This document shows positions 22,507 through 36,700 of a DNA stretch of 64,000 bases, piece after piece; the first letter of the stretch is position 1, and every line of letters starts with the position of its first letter. The position numbers and the translations under genes are program-made. Below the pieces are notes generated by a model. The model worked only from the letters and a program-made list of their open reading frames with translations, made no database searches and was not told the origin of the DNA. Origin of the DNA: Rhypophila decipiens (taxonomy: Eukaryota; Ascomycota; Sordariomycetes; Sordariales; Naviculisporaceae); NCBI GenBank assembly GCA_033297075.1, contig MU858076.1, forward strand, positions 63,720 to 127,719, given 5' to 3'.

Positions 22507-23518
22507 TCACAAGGCGAGTACTAGAAGCTTCGACAATGGAGTCACGTAGAATGATGAATGCTTAGTGGCGGTGAAAACGTGGACCTGATAAGTATTTGCC
22601 AAATCTTGCTTGGCTAGTCGGTCGGTGCTCGCCAGAGCCAACGGAGAATGAAACTGTACAGCGCAAGGAGAAATACAACGAGGTGAACAAGGAGAAGTAC
22701 AATATATATGAGCCCTGTGATGAGTGAAAGACAAAACAAATCCGGAGCAATACCAACCAACACGATAAAAAGCCAAAAGAAGGGACGCAGCTACAAATGC
22801 ACAATCAAGTCTACCAGCTGTTACCGCGGCCAATGCCCCAAAATTCAGCAACCGTTGGTGCCATGTTTCGTCAAACGCACCGATCAACGCAGAACAGAAA
22901 CGGAAACCAGAATGAAGGAGAACAGAATCTGAAGCAAAAATTCGAAGCGACATGACCATACCACCGGCTTGAGTTTGAGTCGAGATGTTAGCAATCAGAA
23001 AATAGAATAAGGGAACAAAATTCAGTGTACTCACACACAGGCACATCACTTCACATTAGACAGTCAAAGAAGGATGAGTGCGCGTGGCCACCACTTACGG
23101 ACATCTGTCCGCTCAGATAGCGAAGAGAAACCATGAAGCGGTACCCCGAACCTGCCAGGAGAACCTTGAGGTGGGGAAACTCAAACATCTGGTACACAAC
23201 GGGCAGGCTGGAACTGCCGGCTTCGTTTCCGGTCGTAGTGTAAGAAAACCAACCATAAGCGTTATTCCCACTTAGAGCGTTGAAGTAAATTGGTTCGTTG
23301 TCCACGGGGTCGATGAGATAAAGAGTTGCGTCCATCACGGGCTCAATCGGCTGCCCTTGGGAGTTTAATTCCATCATCTTCCAGACTGTAACTGTGGGTC
23401 TAATCGTTCTGTTCCGTCTGACCGGGTTTGGTATTTCGCGTGAAAAAGAGACATTGCCGCTAGAGTCGTAGGACTCTGCCGCTTGCTGCGATGACTGCCC
23501 TCCCCACGAGGAAGACAT
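22507..23518 (-). CDS. Divergent velvet-domain-like protein
   Basis: The first exon, 23518-23099, is clear: 140 codons from MSSSWGG, ending at a GTAAGT donor. Its order of motifs parallels the velvet domain of VosA/VelB/VelC regulators. A basic start (NPVRRNRTIRPTVTVWKM) aligns with the IxPPPIVxL strand. MDATLYLIDPVDN aligns with the CTLYD strand, and FNALSGNNAYGWFSY with the LxGTLVSS strand. FEFPHLKVLLAGSGYRFMV aligns with FxFxDLSVRxxGxYRLxF. After an intron whose acceptor is probably the CAAG at 22970-22968 (branch-like GCTAAC), the stretch VMSLRIFASDSVLLHSGF matches the last velvet strand. The phases of GTAAGT and that acceptor do not agree by one base. Either a weak donor a few bases downstream is used or the gene is frame-shifted. 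The end at 22507 is the next in-frame stop and is uncertain. Velvet proteins control development and secondary metabolism; function here is inferred only. Confidence 0.5.
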
Positions 23519-26500
23519 GATGAAACCTTTAACGATATTTGTTGGTGTTACGGGTAGGCAGGTGACTATGGTGTAGGAAGGCTGACGAATGTTGCTTCAG
23601 TGGTGCTGCTGAGGGGCGAGTGAGCTGTGTGAGTCCTAGAACATCGTGACCATCCTTAGCTTTTATATGCACATCAGCAAGAGTGTCCAAATCCTACCTC
23701 TACACCGGTCTGGCAGGAGCTTCTTCGAGAACAGGGATAAGTAGACGAGTGGGTGAGCTGGGCCCGACAATCATATGGCTGTGTGGTTCCTTCTTCGAGT
23801 GCCGATATTGTTGGTCTAGAAACCGTATAAGGCTGCTGTTCATCAAGGTACCACATCCCTATCCTTGCTCGTCCTGTGGTTCAATTGTGAGATGATGATT
23901 AGGGGTCTCGAATATACCGACCTCGATTTCCAATCTCATTAGATCAAGTCCGGTATTATGGCTGTGGCTCACACTCGCTCGATTTTGGGTTGGTCCCGAT
24001 CGGGTGTGAGATAAAGAAGGCTTTGAAAATGATAACGATTTCCATGTGAGCTTAATATGGTTCATTACCCCGAAAGGGCCTCTCCTTCACAGTAAAGTGG
24101 CTTGCCAAGAAAAGAGCTATCAAAGAAGTACATCCCCATGGGCATCTTTCTCCGTGTGATATAAGTTGTATCAACTTGTTACATAGACGTTCTCGACATA
24201 GGTACGGATACGATGCGTGGGAACACTACCCCATGTTCCTCGGGCCCTGGCAGGGACATTGCATTGAAGATCGGGCTTTTCAGCACGCAAGATCATTTGA
24301 CTATCCCTGTTATGACCCGTCATTCGTGGCTTGACTGTCTAACAAGCCAAAGAAAAGGGAATGATGCAGGGGTTCGAGACCACCATCACCATCATGGACG
24401 CAGCGGACGAGAGCTCTACCACATGGTAGGTGGACCAGCCCCCCTCTGACCACATGATAGGCCAATGACGCACACGACAAAAGCAGGAGGAAAAATAACC
24501 AGTTCAGACTTGAAGGTCGTTGCTCATATCTTCACCGCCCCCATGTCTTACTTCTGGATGCTGTTGTAGTTTGAGGTCGAAAAGACGAACAACAGCTGAC
24601 TCATGCCTGATGGTATGTAACATTCAGCTTACATAGAACTGCAGGCGCGATGTGCTGCTTGCTTGGACTGAGGTCGACAATGGTTCGATGAGCAGGAAAT
24701 TTACATGCATGCGGCGATCACCTCACCTGGTGGCCAATCGGAAGCCAAGCAGAGCGCATGGCAGGAACGCCACCGAATCCCATCCCAATGGTTCAGAACG
24801 CCCTCGTCCTCGGATATTCGCACATTGAATTTTGAAGAACTGGGATATCTACGGATAGAAAAGGGGGAAACCAGCCTAAAGTTGACAGAAGCAAGCTTGT
24901 TGCTTTCTGAGACGAAGAAAGTCAACCAAAGCCTCGGTCAATGCCCAGCCATCATCATGGAAACCACATTTCGACAAGAAGCCCCAAACGGCGTTGGTCT
25001 AAGAACCCTTAGATGCAGAAGACTTCAAGAGCAACGATAGTCTTCAGACTTCCTATAAGGGAATACAAATCCAAAACAGCCAACAGAGGGGACTAATATG
25101 GAACTTTCTCTCGATCTCGACTAACAATCTCGCATTAGCTCGCAACCGCTCACAGAATCTTCAAGGACACGCGCGATCTGGAACAACGGCGCTAAATGTT
25201 CCGATCGTGCATGTCAACAAGATTCAGAGGATAGGCATTTTTTGCCTCGACTAGACTGATCATTGGTTGGAACACCGATTCCTTATTCATCGAGGTCGTG
25301 AAGAATGTCTGCTTGGGGAATATTTCCTCCTTGGACATCCACGAGCAACTTGAAAGCTATCCACGAAGCTGACCACGGTAGTAAAACCAAGACTACAAGG
25401 GCGGCACTTAAATCCAAGATTACTAGTACTTCGTTATTCAGCTTCACTCCAAGACTTCAAGGTTTCCCCCATTCAGCGCTACTGTTCTAGTCAGGACCCC
25501 CGGACAGGAATAAACGCATACGGACTAGTATTCCTTGGAAAATGTTTCACGATTCCACGGAAAACACCGAATCAGGCGGCTGGTTTGAACAAAGGATAAT
25601 CAGTCATAATGATATGCAATCTTAAGGTATCTGAAGGCCATAGATACACATGCCGAGTTCCCCATACCACTTAGTTCAGTGTATCAAGTCCAATATTCAA
25701 AGAAAACGACTCGATCTCTGATCAGAAACTCCAACAGAATGACGGCTAATGAGCCACCCTCGATGAACAATGGCATCTTCATCGATGCCAGCCTCTTCAC
25801 ACGATCCACATCACAGCATAAACATTGGCCATCACTTGGCGGAAGTAAGCCATGTAGCACCAATGACGACGAATGAGTGAATTGCCAGTTCTCCGTGTAA
25901 CGTCCAACAACCGCACAACTCAACTTGCCGCCGGGAGCGCGTGCATATCTATAGATAACGTGTCCTGCGGGATATTGTACCGCGTGTGAGAAATACACAT
26001 GGCAGTTTCAACCGTGTACGTCCTCGGCCATCGTCGAGACAACCCACCATGGCTGTGGTAACTGGACTCACCCGCCAGTGACGGCCAAGATGAACCCGAT
26101 GTTATCACTTTTCTCATGACGACCGCTTCATACATGTATTCACACGCACCTTGCCATTGCATAGCCTGACTAATACTCGATGTTCGTTTATCAATTAGAC
26201 CTACCTCGATAGTTTGATGATCTCGAGACTCATGAATTTGACCACCATTGTGAGGCACACGGATAGGATCAACCCGGACCGGCAGACAATGATGCCTGAC
26301 GTGTTTGTTCATGTCCAGCACGGCAGCCAAAAGACAGAGTCAAGCATAACATGGAACTGGCGGGAACGTGAAAATGCTCATGCCATTACTCTATGATTAT
26401 CTATTCGCAACGCCCAACGAGATCAATGGCTAGCTTGAGTATCACCCCGTATTGCTGAGGGAAACGTAAACGATAAATGTAATCTAGAATGAGAAAGAAG

Positions 26501-26747
26501 CGGCCGTATAAAAACAGAAAGGACGAATATCGCTTGAAAAGATGAGAGTTAAATCAACCTGAAAAGTGTGAAACCCCCCAGACCCTTCCTCGACCCTGAA
26601 AATTATAATAACACAGCTCCAACTTTTAACCATGGTTGAAAGTGAAACCTAGTGACGTATCCACAATACGCCAAAACCCCATCCTACAGGCCTGATGCCA
26701 AACCGCAGAACATGCAAGATAAATCCCCCGTCCGTGTAGAAGCTCCT
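23519..26747. other. Intergenic region velvet-like gene - ACC1
   Basis: About 3.2 kb without a supportable gene. Overlapping short frames occur on both strands (24705-25040 plus; 25684-25998 and 25920-26330 minus) but none shows a domain. The part next to 26747 should be the 3' UTR of ACC1. A GGTTCGAGACC string near 24370 resembles a tRNA B box but lacks a matching A box or cloverleaf. Confidence 0.5.
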
Positions 26748-29700
26748 TTATACCGCCTTAAGATACTTGAGGACCTTCTCCCTCTCGTCCACGGGCATCA
26801 CACGCAACATCTCACGCACACCCTTCCAGGCCGCACCCTCTGATGGCTCCTTGTTGGGGCTGGTGCCAGCGCGAACAAGATCCCTCATCTCAGCAGCAAT
26901 GGCTTCTGACTTGAGGTGCTCGACCTTGTCGTGGACCAACTTTCGGTTCTCCTCGTACCAGATAGCCACCTCCCGATCGCTCTTGTCAAAGTTGGGAATG
27001 GCGGACCAGGCCTCGAGAAGGTGCAGGTGACGAGCACGGGTTTGGGCTGAAGTTGAGGGTGGCGCAGCGCTCTTGTGGTGAATACCGGCCGGAGTGGTGG
27101 CCGCAGCAATGCGTCTGAGTATGTACTCCTCGTTCAATCTTCTGCGCACACGCCAGTAGAAGAAGCGGCGGGCTTCGCGCCACTCGAGCACCTCGCGAAT
27201 CACACCCTTGGCCTTCATGCGGCCAGCCCGATCGTGGAGATCAGCAAACTGGAGGCTGATCTGGGCATAGACTGGCAGAAGCTGCTGCTCACGAGCAGTC
27301 AGCTGCTGCTTGGCTTCGTCAATCTCCTCCTTGGAGAGAGTGTTGTCAGCAACCTTCTTCTTCAGGTTGGCATAAACAGGGTCGAGGCGAGCCATGGTCT
27401 CAAGCTGCTTGTCCTTGCGGTACTTTATACCAACAATGCCCTCTGGCTCCAAGACACCACCGCGGGCCTCGACGTCTGCGTACATCTCCATCGCTGTTGG
27501 GTTGATGGTAGGGTCGACGACGACCCAAGAGCCACCACGAAGTTCACCAAAGGGCGGGATGTAGATGAAAACGGGCTGCTCAAACTTGACAAGAGCGTCG
27601 ACAATGTACGATCCGTACTTGAGGACCTCGTTGTACATGTCACGCTGACCACCGGAGAAACCACGCCAGTTGGCGAGGATCATGAGCGGCAGCTGCTCGC
27701 CATAGTTGAAGTCGTTGATGGCCTGGGCCGTCTTGAAGGCCGAGTTGGGATACCAGACACCGCCAGCCTCATTGCTGACCTGCTCGATAGAGTCGGGATT
27801 GGCAGGATCCGCGGGTGTGACGTTCTCAACGGATCTCGTCTCGACGCCAATAACGCCCATGGGAATTCCGCCAATACGAGCACGTCCGACAACAACCGTC
27901 CGGGCCCATCCGCCAAGAGTCTCGACGAACGAGTCCTTGTCAAAGAGACCAGGCAGGAAGCTGCCATCCTCCTCTTGCTTTCCGCCGATCATCCACCTGA
28001 CGTCGTACGGCTGCTTCTGAGGCGGCGTATAGACGACATCGCGATCCCACGTGTCGGAAACACTGGGGTTGATGGGAACCGGGTTGTTGCGCTTGTCAGG
28101 GACAAACGACATCCACTCAACGATCTTGGACACACCAGCGAAATCGTCATTGGCCGTCAAGTGCGACACGCCATTGCGGTACATGATCTGAGTGCCACCG
28201 AGCTGCAAGTTGGAGGTGTATACCTCGCGGCCGAGCAGGTTGTTGAGAGCAGGGGCACCAGTGAGGATAATGGGCTGGCCCTCGATCTGGACCGCACGCT
28301 GACCGAGACGAACCAGGTAGGCACCGATACCGACGGAGCGACACGTCACCAAAGTGCAAGTGAAGATATCCTGGTAAGCTCTGCTTGTCGCACCAGCGAT
28401 CAAACCAGACCCTCGGAGACATTCGACACCAAGACCGTCCTCAGCACCCACAATGGTAACGATCTTGTGGCGCTTCTCACCATCCTCGAAGACTTCTTCG
28501 GTGATGACAGTAGTGTCAAACCGCTTCTTGGCTTCGTCATTGAGGTAGAGATACTTGAAGCCGGCGTCAGGTTTGCTGGCGTCATTCCAGGCAACGCTGA
28601 AGTGGGGCATCAGCTCATTGGCAAGGCCCAGGCGAGCACCCGAGTTGGCAGACAGGTAGATGCGGGGAATGCCCAGCTTGCGAGCCAATTCGGTACACTT
28701 GAAAAAGAAGTTGTCTTCCTTGGGCCCGAACGAGCCAATGTTGAAGGTGATGTCGTTTGCGACGACGACGAACTTGCGGCCCTTGGGGTACTCGGGGGTC
28801 CGGGCATGGATCAGCCAACCAACCATGCCGCAGGTGTTGGTGCCCGGGTCACGAGACACCTCGGCGAGGTTATCCTGGTCGTCCAGGACAAGCTCGTTGA
28901 AGTCGATGCATTCGCCGACAGGAGGCTGCTTGTCTGCGAGGGCAGGATGTTGCTTGACAGCCTTGGCCCAGCTGTTCTGAATGGCCTGGCGGAACAGCTC
29001 AGGGAAGTCATAGACGAACTGGGTACCCATCAGGTGAGCCTTGTATCGCTTGGGCTGGAGCCAGTTCTTGGTAGCATAAGGCGTGGAGACGGGGAGCAGA
29101 TGCATGGAGCCAATCTTAGTGGTGCCACCAATCGAGTGGAAGACCCATTCGCCCTTCTCCGACTTGCGCTCAGCGTACATCTCGACCTGCACGACATAGC
29201 CAGAGGTGTTGGTGATGATGACACGGAGAGGATATGGCATGCCCGTGGAAGGATCAGTGCAGATGATGCGGATCTCAACCTGCGCAACACGGAGGCGCCA
29301 GGCGCGAGGACCGAAGCGGTCGAGGAAGCCTTGAAGCGAGTGCTCCACCTCCAGGGGCTGCAGTTGGAAGATGGGCGTGAAATTGATGAACATGTGGTTC
29401 AAGTCAGAGTTGTTATTGCCAATGATCTCGAGCGCGTCAAAGATGTCGTTGATGACACGGTCGGCTTCCGAGATCAGATACTCTGCAGTCGGAATCTCGT
29501 CCCTGAGACGGCCCGGTCGAATGACAGCACGCGTGAAGTAGCGCCTATCGGTGTCGACACCCTTGCCCACGGCTTCGTAGACGTGGATATTCTTATTCTC
29601 GGTGAATACGGGCTTGATCTTGAACTTGGACAATCGTCCCAGCTCCAACTGGAAGGCAAGAGCAGGCTCGATGTGGCGAATGCTGTCATCCTCAATGTAC

Positions 29701-32700
29701 TCGGGGCCGCGGAAAGTGTAATAGCCTGGATATGACCCGTCGTTGCGACCGCAGACGAATGTCAAGCGGCGGACGCGACGAGCAAAGAGCTCCTCCTTGA
29801 ACTGATGCACAATGGGCAAGATATCCTTGAGGATCTCATCGTCGCTTCGGCCCTCAGCGTCGCGAATGGCAACATTGACAACGGCCGAAAGCTCATCAAT
29901 GCTGTCAAGGCGAGGCGGTGCGGGTCTCCGCTTGCCATTGAGATCGGGGATGAGACCAGCACTCTTCTTGCGGGCGCCTCCAGCTACGGGGATGGTCTCC
30001 AGAGCCTTGGAAAGCAACTCCTCAGCGTCATCCAGATACTTGCAGGGAACGATCACTCCCTTTCTGATCGGTTCGTCCTGCGTCTTCTGGGCGAGGTATG
30101 ACATGTCGCTGATGGAGCTGATGCGCTTGAAGCTGTTCTCAACCGGGGTCGCGGGAGAGGATGCGATGGCCGACTGGAGAGGCAATCCAAACTCGGAATG
30201 GCCAATCTTGCGCAAGGCGAAATCCCAAGAGATGAACTGGGGCGTATCAGACTCATCTGAGTGATACTCGATCTTCTTGAGGACATAGGCACGGTACGCC
30301 CGGCGGACGTAGACTTCAAGGGCGGCCAGGGACACCCAAGGATCCTCATGCGCAAAGAAGAGAGTGAGGACATCGAACACGGTGTACTTGGAGTCAACAA
30401 CCTCCTTGATGATGTCCAAGCTGGGTTCCCGGTGGTCCCAGCCAGTCTCACCATAACGAGACTCGACCACGGACGAGCGGAGAATGTGCTCCATCTGGGC
30501 AGTTCGCTCCTCGAGCGACGGCAGGGCGCATTGAATCAGGATTTCACGAGCTTTCAGAGAGACCTTAGCTGTCTGACGAGACTCGAGCTCGGCCATCCTG
30601 CGGAGGACAGGACGCAGATATTTGCCGACATTCCCGACGTTTGGCTTGTTCGGGCGATATTCGTCGAGGATGGCGAGGACCAGAGAGTTCTTGGCAGCAA
30701 CCCTGCTGTGCGAAAGAACGGTCTGCACCACCTTCTGAATGTCATCCTTGTGATCCTCACGCAGTTGCAGGATAACTTCCTCGTCCTGCAGCCGGCGTCC
30801 AGAAAAGAGACGCTCGACGTCCACATACTTGGTCAAAAGATTGACGATGACAAGCAACTCCCGAACCTTTGGACCCTCGGCATAGAGATCGAGCACCGTG
30901 GTGAGCGGGGCGAGCGTGGTCTTCAACAGGTCGGCATCGGCCTTGGAGGAAATATTGTCATCCAAGAACTTTTGGAATACCTTGCTCAAGCTGCGGGCCG
31001 GGAACTCGGCTTGCCTCTGAGAAGCACGCTCCAAGACCGAGGTGAACTGAGCGTCGAGCTTCTGCGGCATACGAGCGTGCAGAGCCGAGAACTGAGCAGT
31101 GAACTCGCTGTACGGCAGCTTGGGATCGCGCAGAACATCGATGAGTTCCTTCAAAGTGTTGAGCATGATGACCTGGTTGTCAAAGCCCATCAAGATGTTG
31201 TCCAGGGTGTTGTGCAGAAGCGTAAAACGCTGCGCAGGCTTGTTACCCTGCACGACCGGAGAGCCATACTCGGGCAGTTGGCCCAAAAACGGCTGCGCCT
31301 GTTTCACGCGGCTGGGGTCATCGAGGGCGAGGATTCCCAAAATGTCGCCAGCCTCAAGAGTGGCACCAGGCTGCTTGATGAGCTGCACCACACCGTCTTC
31401 TTGGGCAATCAGAGGCATGTACATCTTCATGACTTCGACTTCGGCAAAAGTCTGGCCAGCCTTGACATGCGAGCCGTTCTCAACCGAGTACTTGACAAGC
31501 TTTCCGGGAGAGGGAGTGCGCAGCTGAGTAGGATCATTTTCTTGCTCGAGAAGGCAGGTCTTGCTGTCGACAGACATGCGGGTTGCAGCGGCCTCCTCTT
31601 TCCAGTAGACGTTGTGACTCCGGCCGTTGAGCAGAACCAACAAGCCGCCGTCACTGAGAGCACGGACACCGACAGTGCATTTGGAGCCGTTGATGAAGAG
31701 GTGGTAGCTGTCGGAGCTGGAGCGAGTCACGGTGAACTTGTAACGATAGCCCTCGTAGATGAAGTCGACAGGGAAGACGGTCTTGAGGATGTCCTTTGAG
31801 GGGACTTGGCCCTTTTCAATACCCGCCTTGTACTCGGCCATGCACGACTCGCTAGCGATATGGGCCTTGGTGACGGCACCACAGACGACGGCCAGCATGC
31901 GGTCCGGTCGCTCGGCAGTCAGCTTCTTGGAAATGAGCTCATCCAGCCAGCCGGTGGTGATGGTGTTGTCCTCAAAAGCTTCAGTTTCGAGCAGCTTAAT
32001 GAGGTACTCGACAGTCGTGCGGAAATCACCACGAATGCTCAGTTCCTTCAAGGCGACAACCATGTGTTTCCGCGACGCAGCACGGTTCTCGCCGTAGGCA
32101 AAAATGTGGCCGAATTGCGAATCGGAGAAGCTGTGAATACCACCGGCAGAGCCGACAGAGAAGTAACCCCAGACATTGGAGCTGGAACGGAAGTTCAGGT
32201 CGTGGAGCACACCGTTCGACGGCTTGAAGCCCTCACCGGGGTCTTCCGATGTGATACGACAAGCGGTAGTGTGGCCCCTGGGGGTTGGCCGCCTCTGCGT
32301 CTTCTCGCTTTCGGGGTTCTTGAACTCGAAATCGATCTCCGTGGCGGTCTTGGGGTCGACTCCGTACAGAAGACGGATGTCGCGAATCCGGTGCAGTGGG
32401 AGACCCATGGCAACCTGGAGCTGGGCCGCAGGAAGGTTAACACCGCTGACCATTTCAGTGGTAGGATGCTCGACCTGAAGACGGGGGTTGAGTTCCAAGA
32501 AATAAAACTTGTCGTCCTGGTGGGAGTAGAGATACTCGACTGTTCCTGCAGATACGTAGCCGACAAGGCGACCCAGGCGAACAGCGGCGTCCTCCATCGC
32601 CTTGAACGTTGATGGCTTCGCGATGGTGACTGGCGCTTCCTCGATGATTTTCTGATGTCTTCGTTGGACAGAGCAATCTCTGCCGAACAGCGAGATGTTG

Positions 32701-33755
32701 TTGCCGTACTGATCCGCAAGAAGCTGCACCTCCAAATGTCTGGCGCTATCGGCAAGCTTCATGATAAAAATGGGCGAGCCGGGGATTTCGCTAGCAGCCG
32801 CCTTGTACAGCTCCTCGAAGCCATCCTCGCTCAAGACTTTGCGGATACCCTTGCCGCCACCACCCTCACTAGCCTTGACCATGACCGGGAAACCAATCTC
32901 CTTGGCTTTCTCAAGACCCTCCTCCCAGGAGCTTACGCAGCCCTTGAGATAGACATCGTCGGGGACAGTGACGATGCCGTTATCGTCGATGCTAACCTTG
33001 TCGACACCGGTTCCTGACCAGGGAATGCAGGGGACATCGGCGTGTTGTGCAACGATGGTCGAAGAGATTTTGTCACCAAGCGAACGCATGGCAGAGCCGG
33101 GAGGCCCGATGAAGACAATCTTCTTGGGAGACGCAGCGAGCGACTCGGGGAGTTTAGGGTTTTCGGAGGCGTGACCCCTAATTGGGACTGGTTAGCACAT
33201 CACCCCGGCAACTGGATAACCATAAAAGCCACTCACCATCCTGCCCACACTGCATGGACGTCCATACGCTCCGCAATATCAACAATCAGCTCGACATTGG
33301 CGTAATTGTGGTTGTTGGTGCCGCCTGGTACTTCGACATAGTGGTCTGCCATGCGAATGTAGTCGGCATTTGCTTGTAAATCTTCGGGCGTGGCCATGAC
33401 AGTGAACTTGATGGCCCGCTCGTCGCCAAACGTCTCATATGCCCATTTTCGCACCGACCGAATCTCTTTGACCGCCGCGATACCGTTGTTCGCAATGAGA
33501 ACCTGGAAATTCAGTCCAATTAGCCCGCTTGTCCTCCAGATTCCTCACCATATCTGGGCAGACACTACTCACATTCGTGATAACAGTATGGCCATCGTGA
33601 TTCGCGACAAAGTCCTTTACTTTGGATGGCGGGGCATTCGCAAGTTTGTTGCCTCCAATGAAATGAGGAGCGAGGCTGTACTTCTCGGCGTAGGTTGCCT
33701 TGCCGTTGACATGAGGCACCGTTACGCCGTTCCGGCTTCCATTTGACTCGGGCAT
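26748..33755 (-). CDS. ACC1: Acetyl-CoA carboxylase (cytosolic, multifunctional)
   Basis: Minus-strand exons 33755-33573, 33502-33237 and 33177-26748 give 2292 residues, normal for fungal Acc1 (about 2230-2300). The enzyme carboxylates acetyl-CoA to malonyl-CoA, the first committed step of fatty-acid synthesis. Biotin carboxylase comes first: [20 protein letters not shown], the ATP-grasp loop [11 protein letters not shown], and the [14 protein letters not shown] signature. The biotin carrier motif [10 protein letters not shown] places the biotinylated lysine at about residue 734. A long central domain follows, then the two carboxyltransferase halves with [15 protein letters not shown] near residue 1660 and the region [19 protein letters not shown] further on. 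The introns begin GTGAGT and GTGAGT and end CCAG and TTAG. All core motifs appear intact. Long antisense frames inside (27075-29735 and 30261-31799 plus) are codon-bias shadows. Confidence 0.98.
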
Positions 33756-36700
33756 GTTTGCGCTGGGGCCGAGACGCTGAAGGGGAGACTAAAAGAGTGG
33801 ACGGGAAGCTGCAGCTACACTATTGTAAAGAACAATTAGAGAGGTGACGTCTTATAAGGACATGTCTTGTCTGGAACAGGGAGGGATTTTACCCAGTGGG
33901 TGTGGTCTGGCCAATGTGGGATTCTTGGTTTATGCTGACGGGATGACAGAAAACTGCGCCGCAAGCAGGACTCGAGATAGTAAGTTACCGGGCCGCTGGG
34001 AGTCGTACAAATCCTCGAATTGGTTGTTTGGCAGAACCAAAGACTCTCTAGAAAGAAGAGCGAACTCGACAACGGAAAAGGGGTTAATTAGGTATATAGC
34101 GACAACAAGCCCTGGGTATCTCTGCAAGGGAGGAAGGGCCGGTGCTCGTTTGGTCGAGATCGGGAGAGGCTGGAATGCAAGCCGCCCTTGTTTAAAGCAC
34201 AATAGTACAAGGAAGGGAAAGAGTTTGGTCGTGAAGCCTCAGAGGTGAGGGAATGTCAGGAGGGAGGCAGATGGAAAGAAGAAATTCGAGAGGACCCTCA
34301 ATGGCGGGAGGGCGAGTCGGGTAGATGAATGGCAATCTTTGGATTGCTGAGGGCCGCGCTCCAACTTTCGCTGAACAAAGTTGATGGGAAAGTGGATCCG
34401 CAATTGGGATGCAACTTCAGTCCAAAGTACGCTAAAGAGGCAGGTGCCCCCCTGTCCCTGGCCGGTCACTGGCTTCCCGCGCACGCCGCGTCCCCAACCC
34501 CGATCTGGCACGGGCCACGGACGGGCTTATCAGGTACCACCAGACAAGCTTACTGTGCATTATCCCACCCAACAGAAGCAGCGCTACAAAGATTTACGCC
34601 CCTCAGCAGGGCACAGCGAGTCTGTACACTACACCATCACAGCAACAAAACCCCCCCAAACACACTTTCAACCAGGGGATGTATGAATTCAGCCAAGCGA
34701 CTAATTGAGCCAATCTAGCCAATCACCGCACCGGGCATTCGGGACGTTGGGGAAGCTCCAGCTCCAAATTCTCCTAGCTAGCGAGCTGGAGCGCTGGACA
34801 CGGCGGACAGTGATCAGTGTGCCACTGGTTGATGACCTTTCGTCCGGAAAACAACCACAAACGTCAGCTTGCAGGAGACTCGGTCATCTTCGCTGCTCAG
34901 CCCGGTCTTTCGGTCATGGTTGGTACGGTACCTCTGAAGGGTCAAGATGAAATCTTACACCCACCTTTCGACCGACGGTATCGACCGAGATGATGGGAAA
35001 CTTCGAGAATAACACTGCTTCCCGACCAGGCTTTATATCTTCTCTGAATCCGATTTATCGCGGAGCAAGCTCCGAAGACCTCTCGACGATACTCGAGGTT
35101 GCTTCATTATCTACAAATTGGCCACTTTTTTCTCGGCTGATTTGTCCAAGAGAGCGGCTTGTACCGTCGGTACTGAAGCTCGCCTGCCCTCCACCGGCTC
35201 CCCACTTGTGGTTTTTTTTAGCGCAACTTCACGGGACTTGCGGATCGTTGCGGAAGCCTTTCAGTGTTGTCCTCGGTGCCCAGCTGTCAAAACGGGGGGC
35301 AAGGACAGCCAGGCTGGCAACCCTCGAACTGGGGTTCCGCGAATCGCCAAATTCCAGCTGCGCATCACGGCATTCGGATTCCGACATTTTTCCCCTTTCC
35401 GATATCTCTGTCCTCTCTGCCCCCAAAATTCCCATGTCTGGAATCTTCATATTCTGTGCCTTTCGAATATCTTCCATCCATTGATGGTTTCGACGGGGGC
35501 TTGAGTTAAGAGGACCTGGTCTTGTAGTAATTATTTCTGGGGGGTACGGATACTGTACTGCACTAATAACAGGAGCGACGTCAACAAGGCTCAACAAGCG
35601 GAAGGCCCCGGTTCAACCCTTTTTTCTCCTCTCAGGGATCCAGTCCGAAACCAGTCTAGCGGAACCCGGGGAAAGCTTCTGTGAATCGGTGGCCACTGGC
35701 CAGGTGACAGCGAGCGGACCGCGCCACATGGGATTCTTGCAAAATCCGCTTCGTCGAAACGCAGAACTCGGAGGCTCGATTTCCTGACAGGGAAACACGC
35801 CGACATCATGGGGAATGTCTATTAAGAGGACACTCGCACCCTTTGCCAGAATGAGTGTGCTCATATTGAATGCAGGTAGCGAACAAGTCCTCATGAATTG
35901 ACCTGACTCCTGGCATCTTCAACAAAACAATTTCGGTTTCGTCACGACAAATACAGATTCAAACCCATCGAGAGGAAAATTTTGGTAGAGAAATTTCGTC
36001 CAATGAATTTTGTTGAGGGGCAGCACCGACACCTTCCGACAACCCCCACCAGTATTCCAGGGATCGACACTGGGCAAGGTGCTATTAGTGCAGGGGAACA
36101 GGACCCGCAGATCCCCAACATGTTGTCCGCACCGAGCTGGACGTCCTTGATGCCGGTCCATCGGTTTTGCATGAGTGGCTCACCTTTACCAATTCGGGTG
36201 CGGCGTATTTCCTGTTTTACGTCCATGGTTTTTACTTTTCGCTCCGGTCGGCGGGCGACTCAGGAATTCACTATGGTTTGTTCGAATATAGTGTACACTT
36301 TGTTCGATGTCCTGACTCGAATCTCGATCTCGATGTCACCGGTGCGGCTTGTTTCCCCTGTCAACCCGCCAAGTCCAAATTGTCTCGGCGTACGCCTTGC
36401 CAAATCGGGAAGCTTTTCGAGATCAACATTAGGAGCATCAATATCTGGCCGACACTGCTGGCTAAACCACCATAAGCTTGATGGCGGAACGTTACTTGGA
36501 CAACAGCATTTGAGTAGATAGCTCCTCCGGGCCGCCGTACGGGACACAAGTGAGATGGTGGCTGGCATCTTGTGCCGAAATTCCCTCGGCAACGATATCA
36601 TGTCGTAGATGTTGACCGTATTCACCGCCAGCCACATAACAACATCCGGAGACATAAAAATACCAGATGAGTCTGGTATTAGACATGATATCCATACGGA

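Noticed and set aside
24360..24380. tRNA-like string (GGTTCGAGACC)
   Set aside because: No upstream A box and no acceptor stem could be drawn.
27075..29735. 886-codon plus-strand open frame antisense to ACC1
   Set aside because: It is the mirror of a highly biased coding exon whose motifs (carboxyltransferase) are on the minus strand. Its own translation matches nothing.
30261..31799. 512-codon plus-strand open frame antisense to ACC1
   Set aside because: Same cause: a codon-usage shadow of the central ACC1 domain.
35982..36521. 179-codon plus-strand frame
   Set aside because: No domain, and it overlaps a minus-strand frame; not convincing as a gene.
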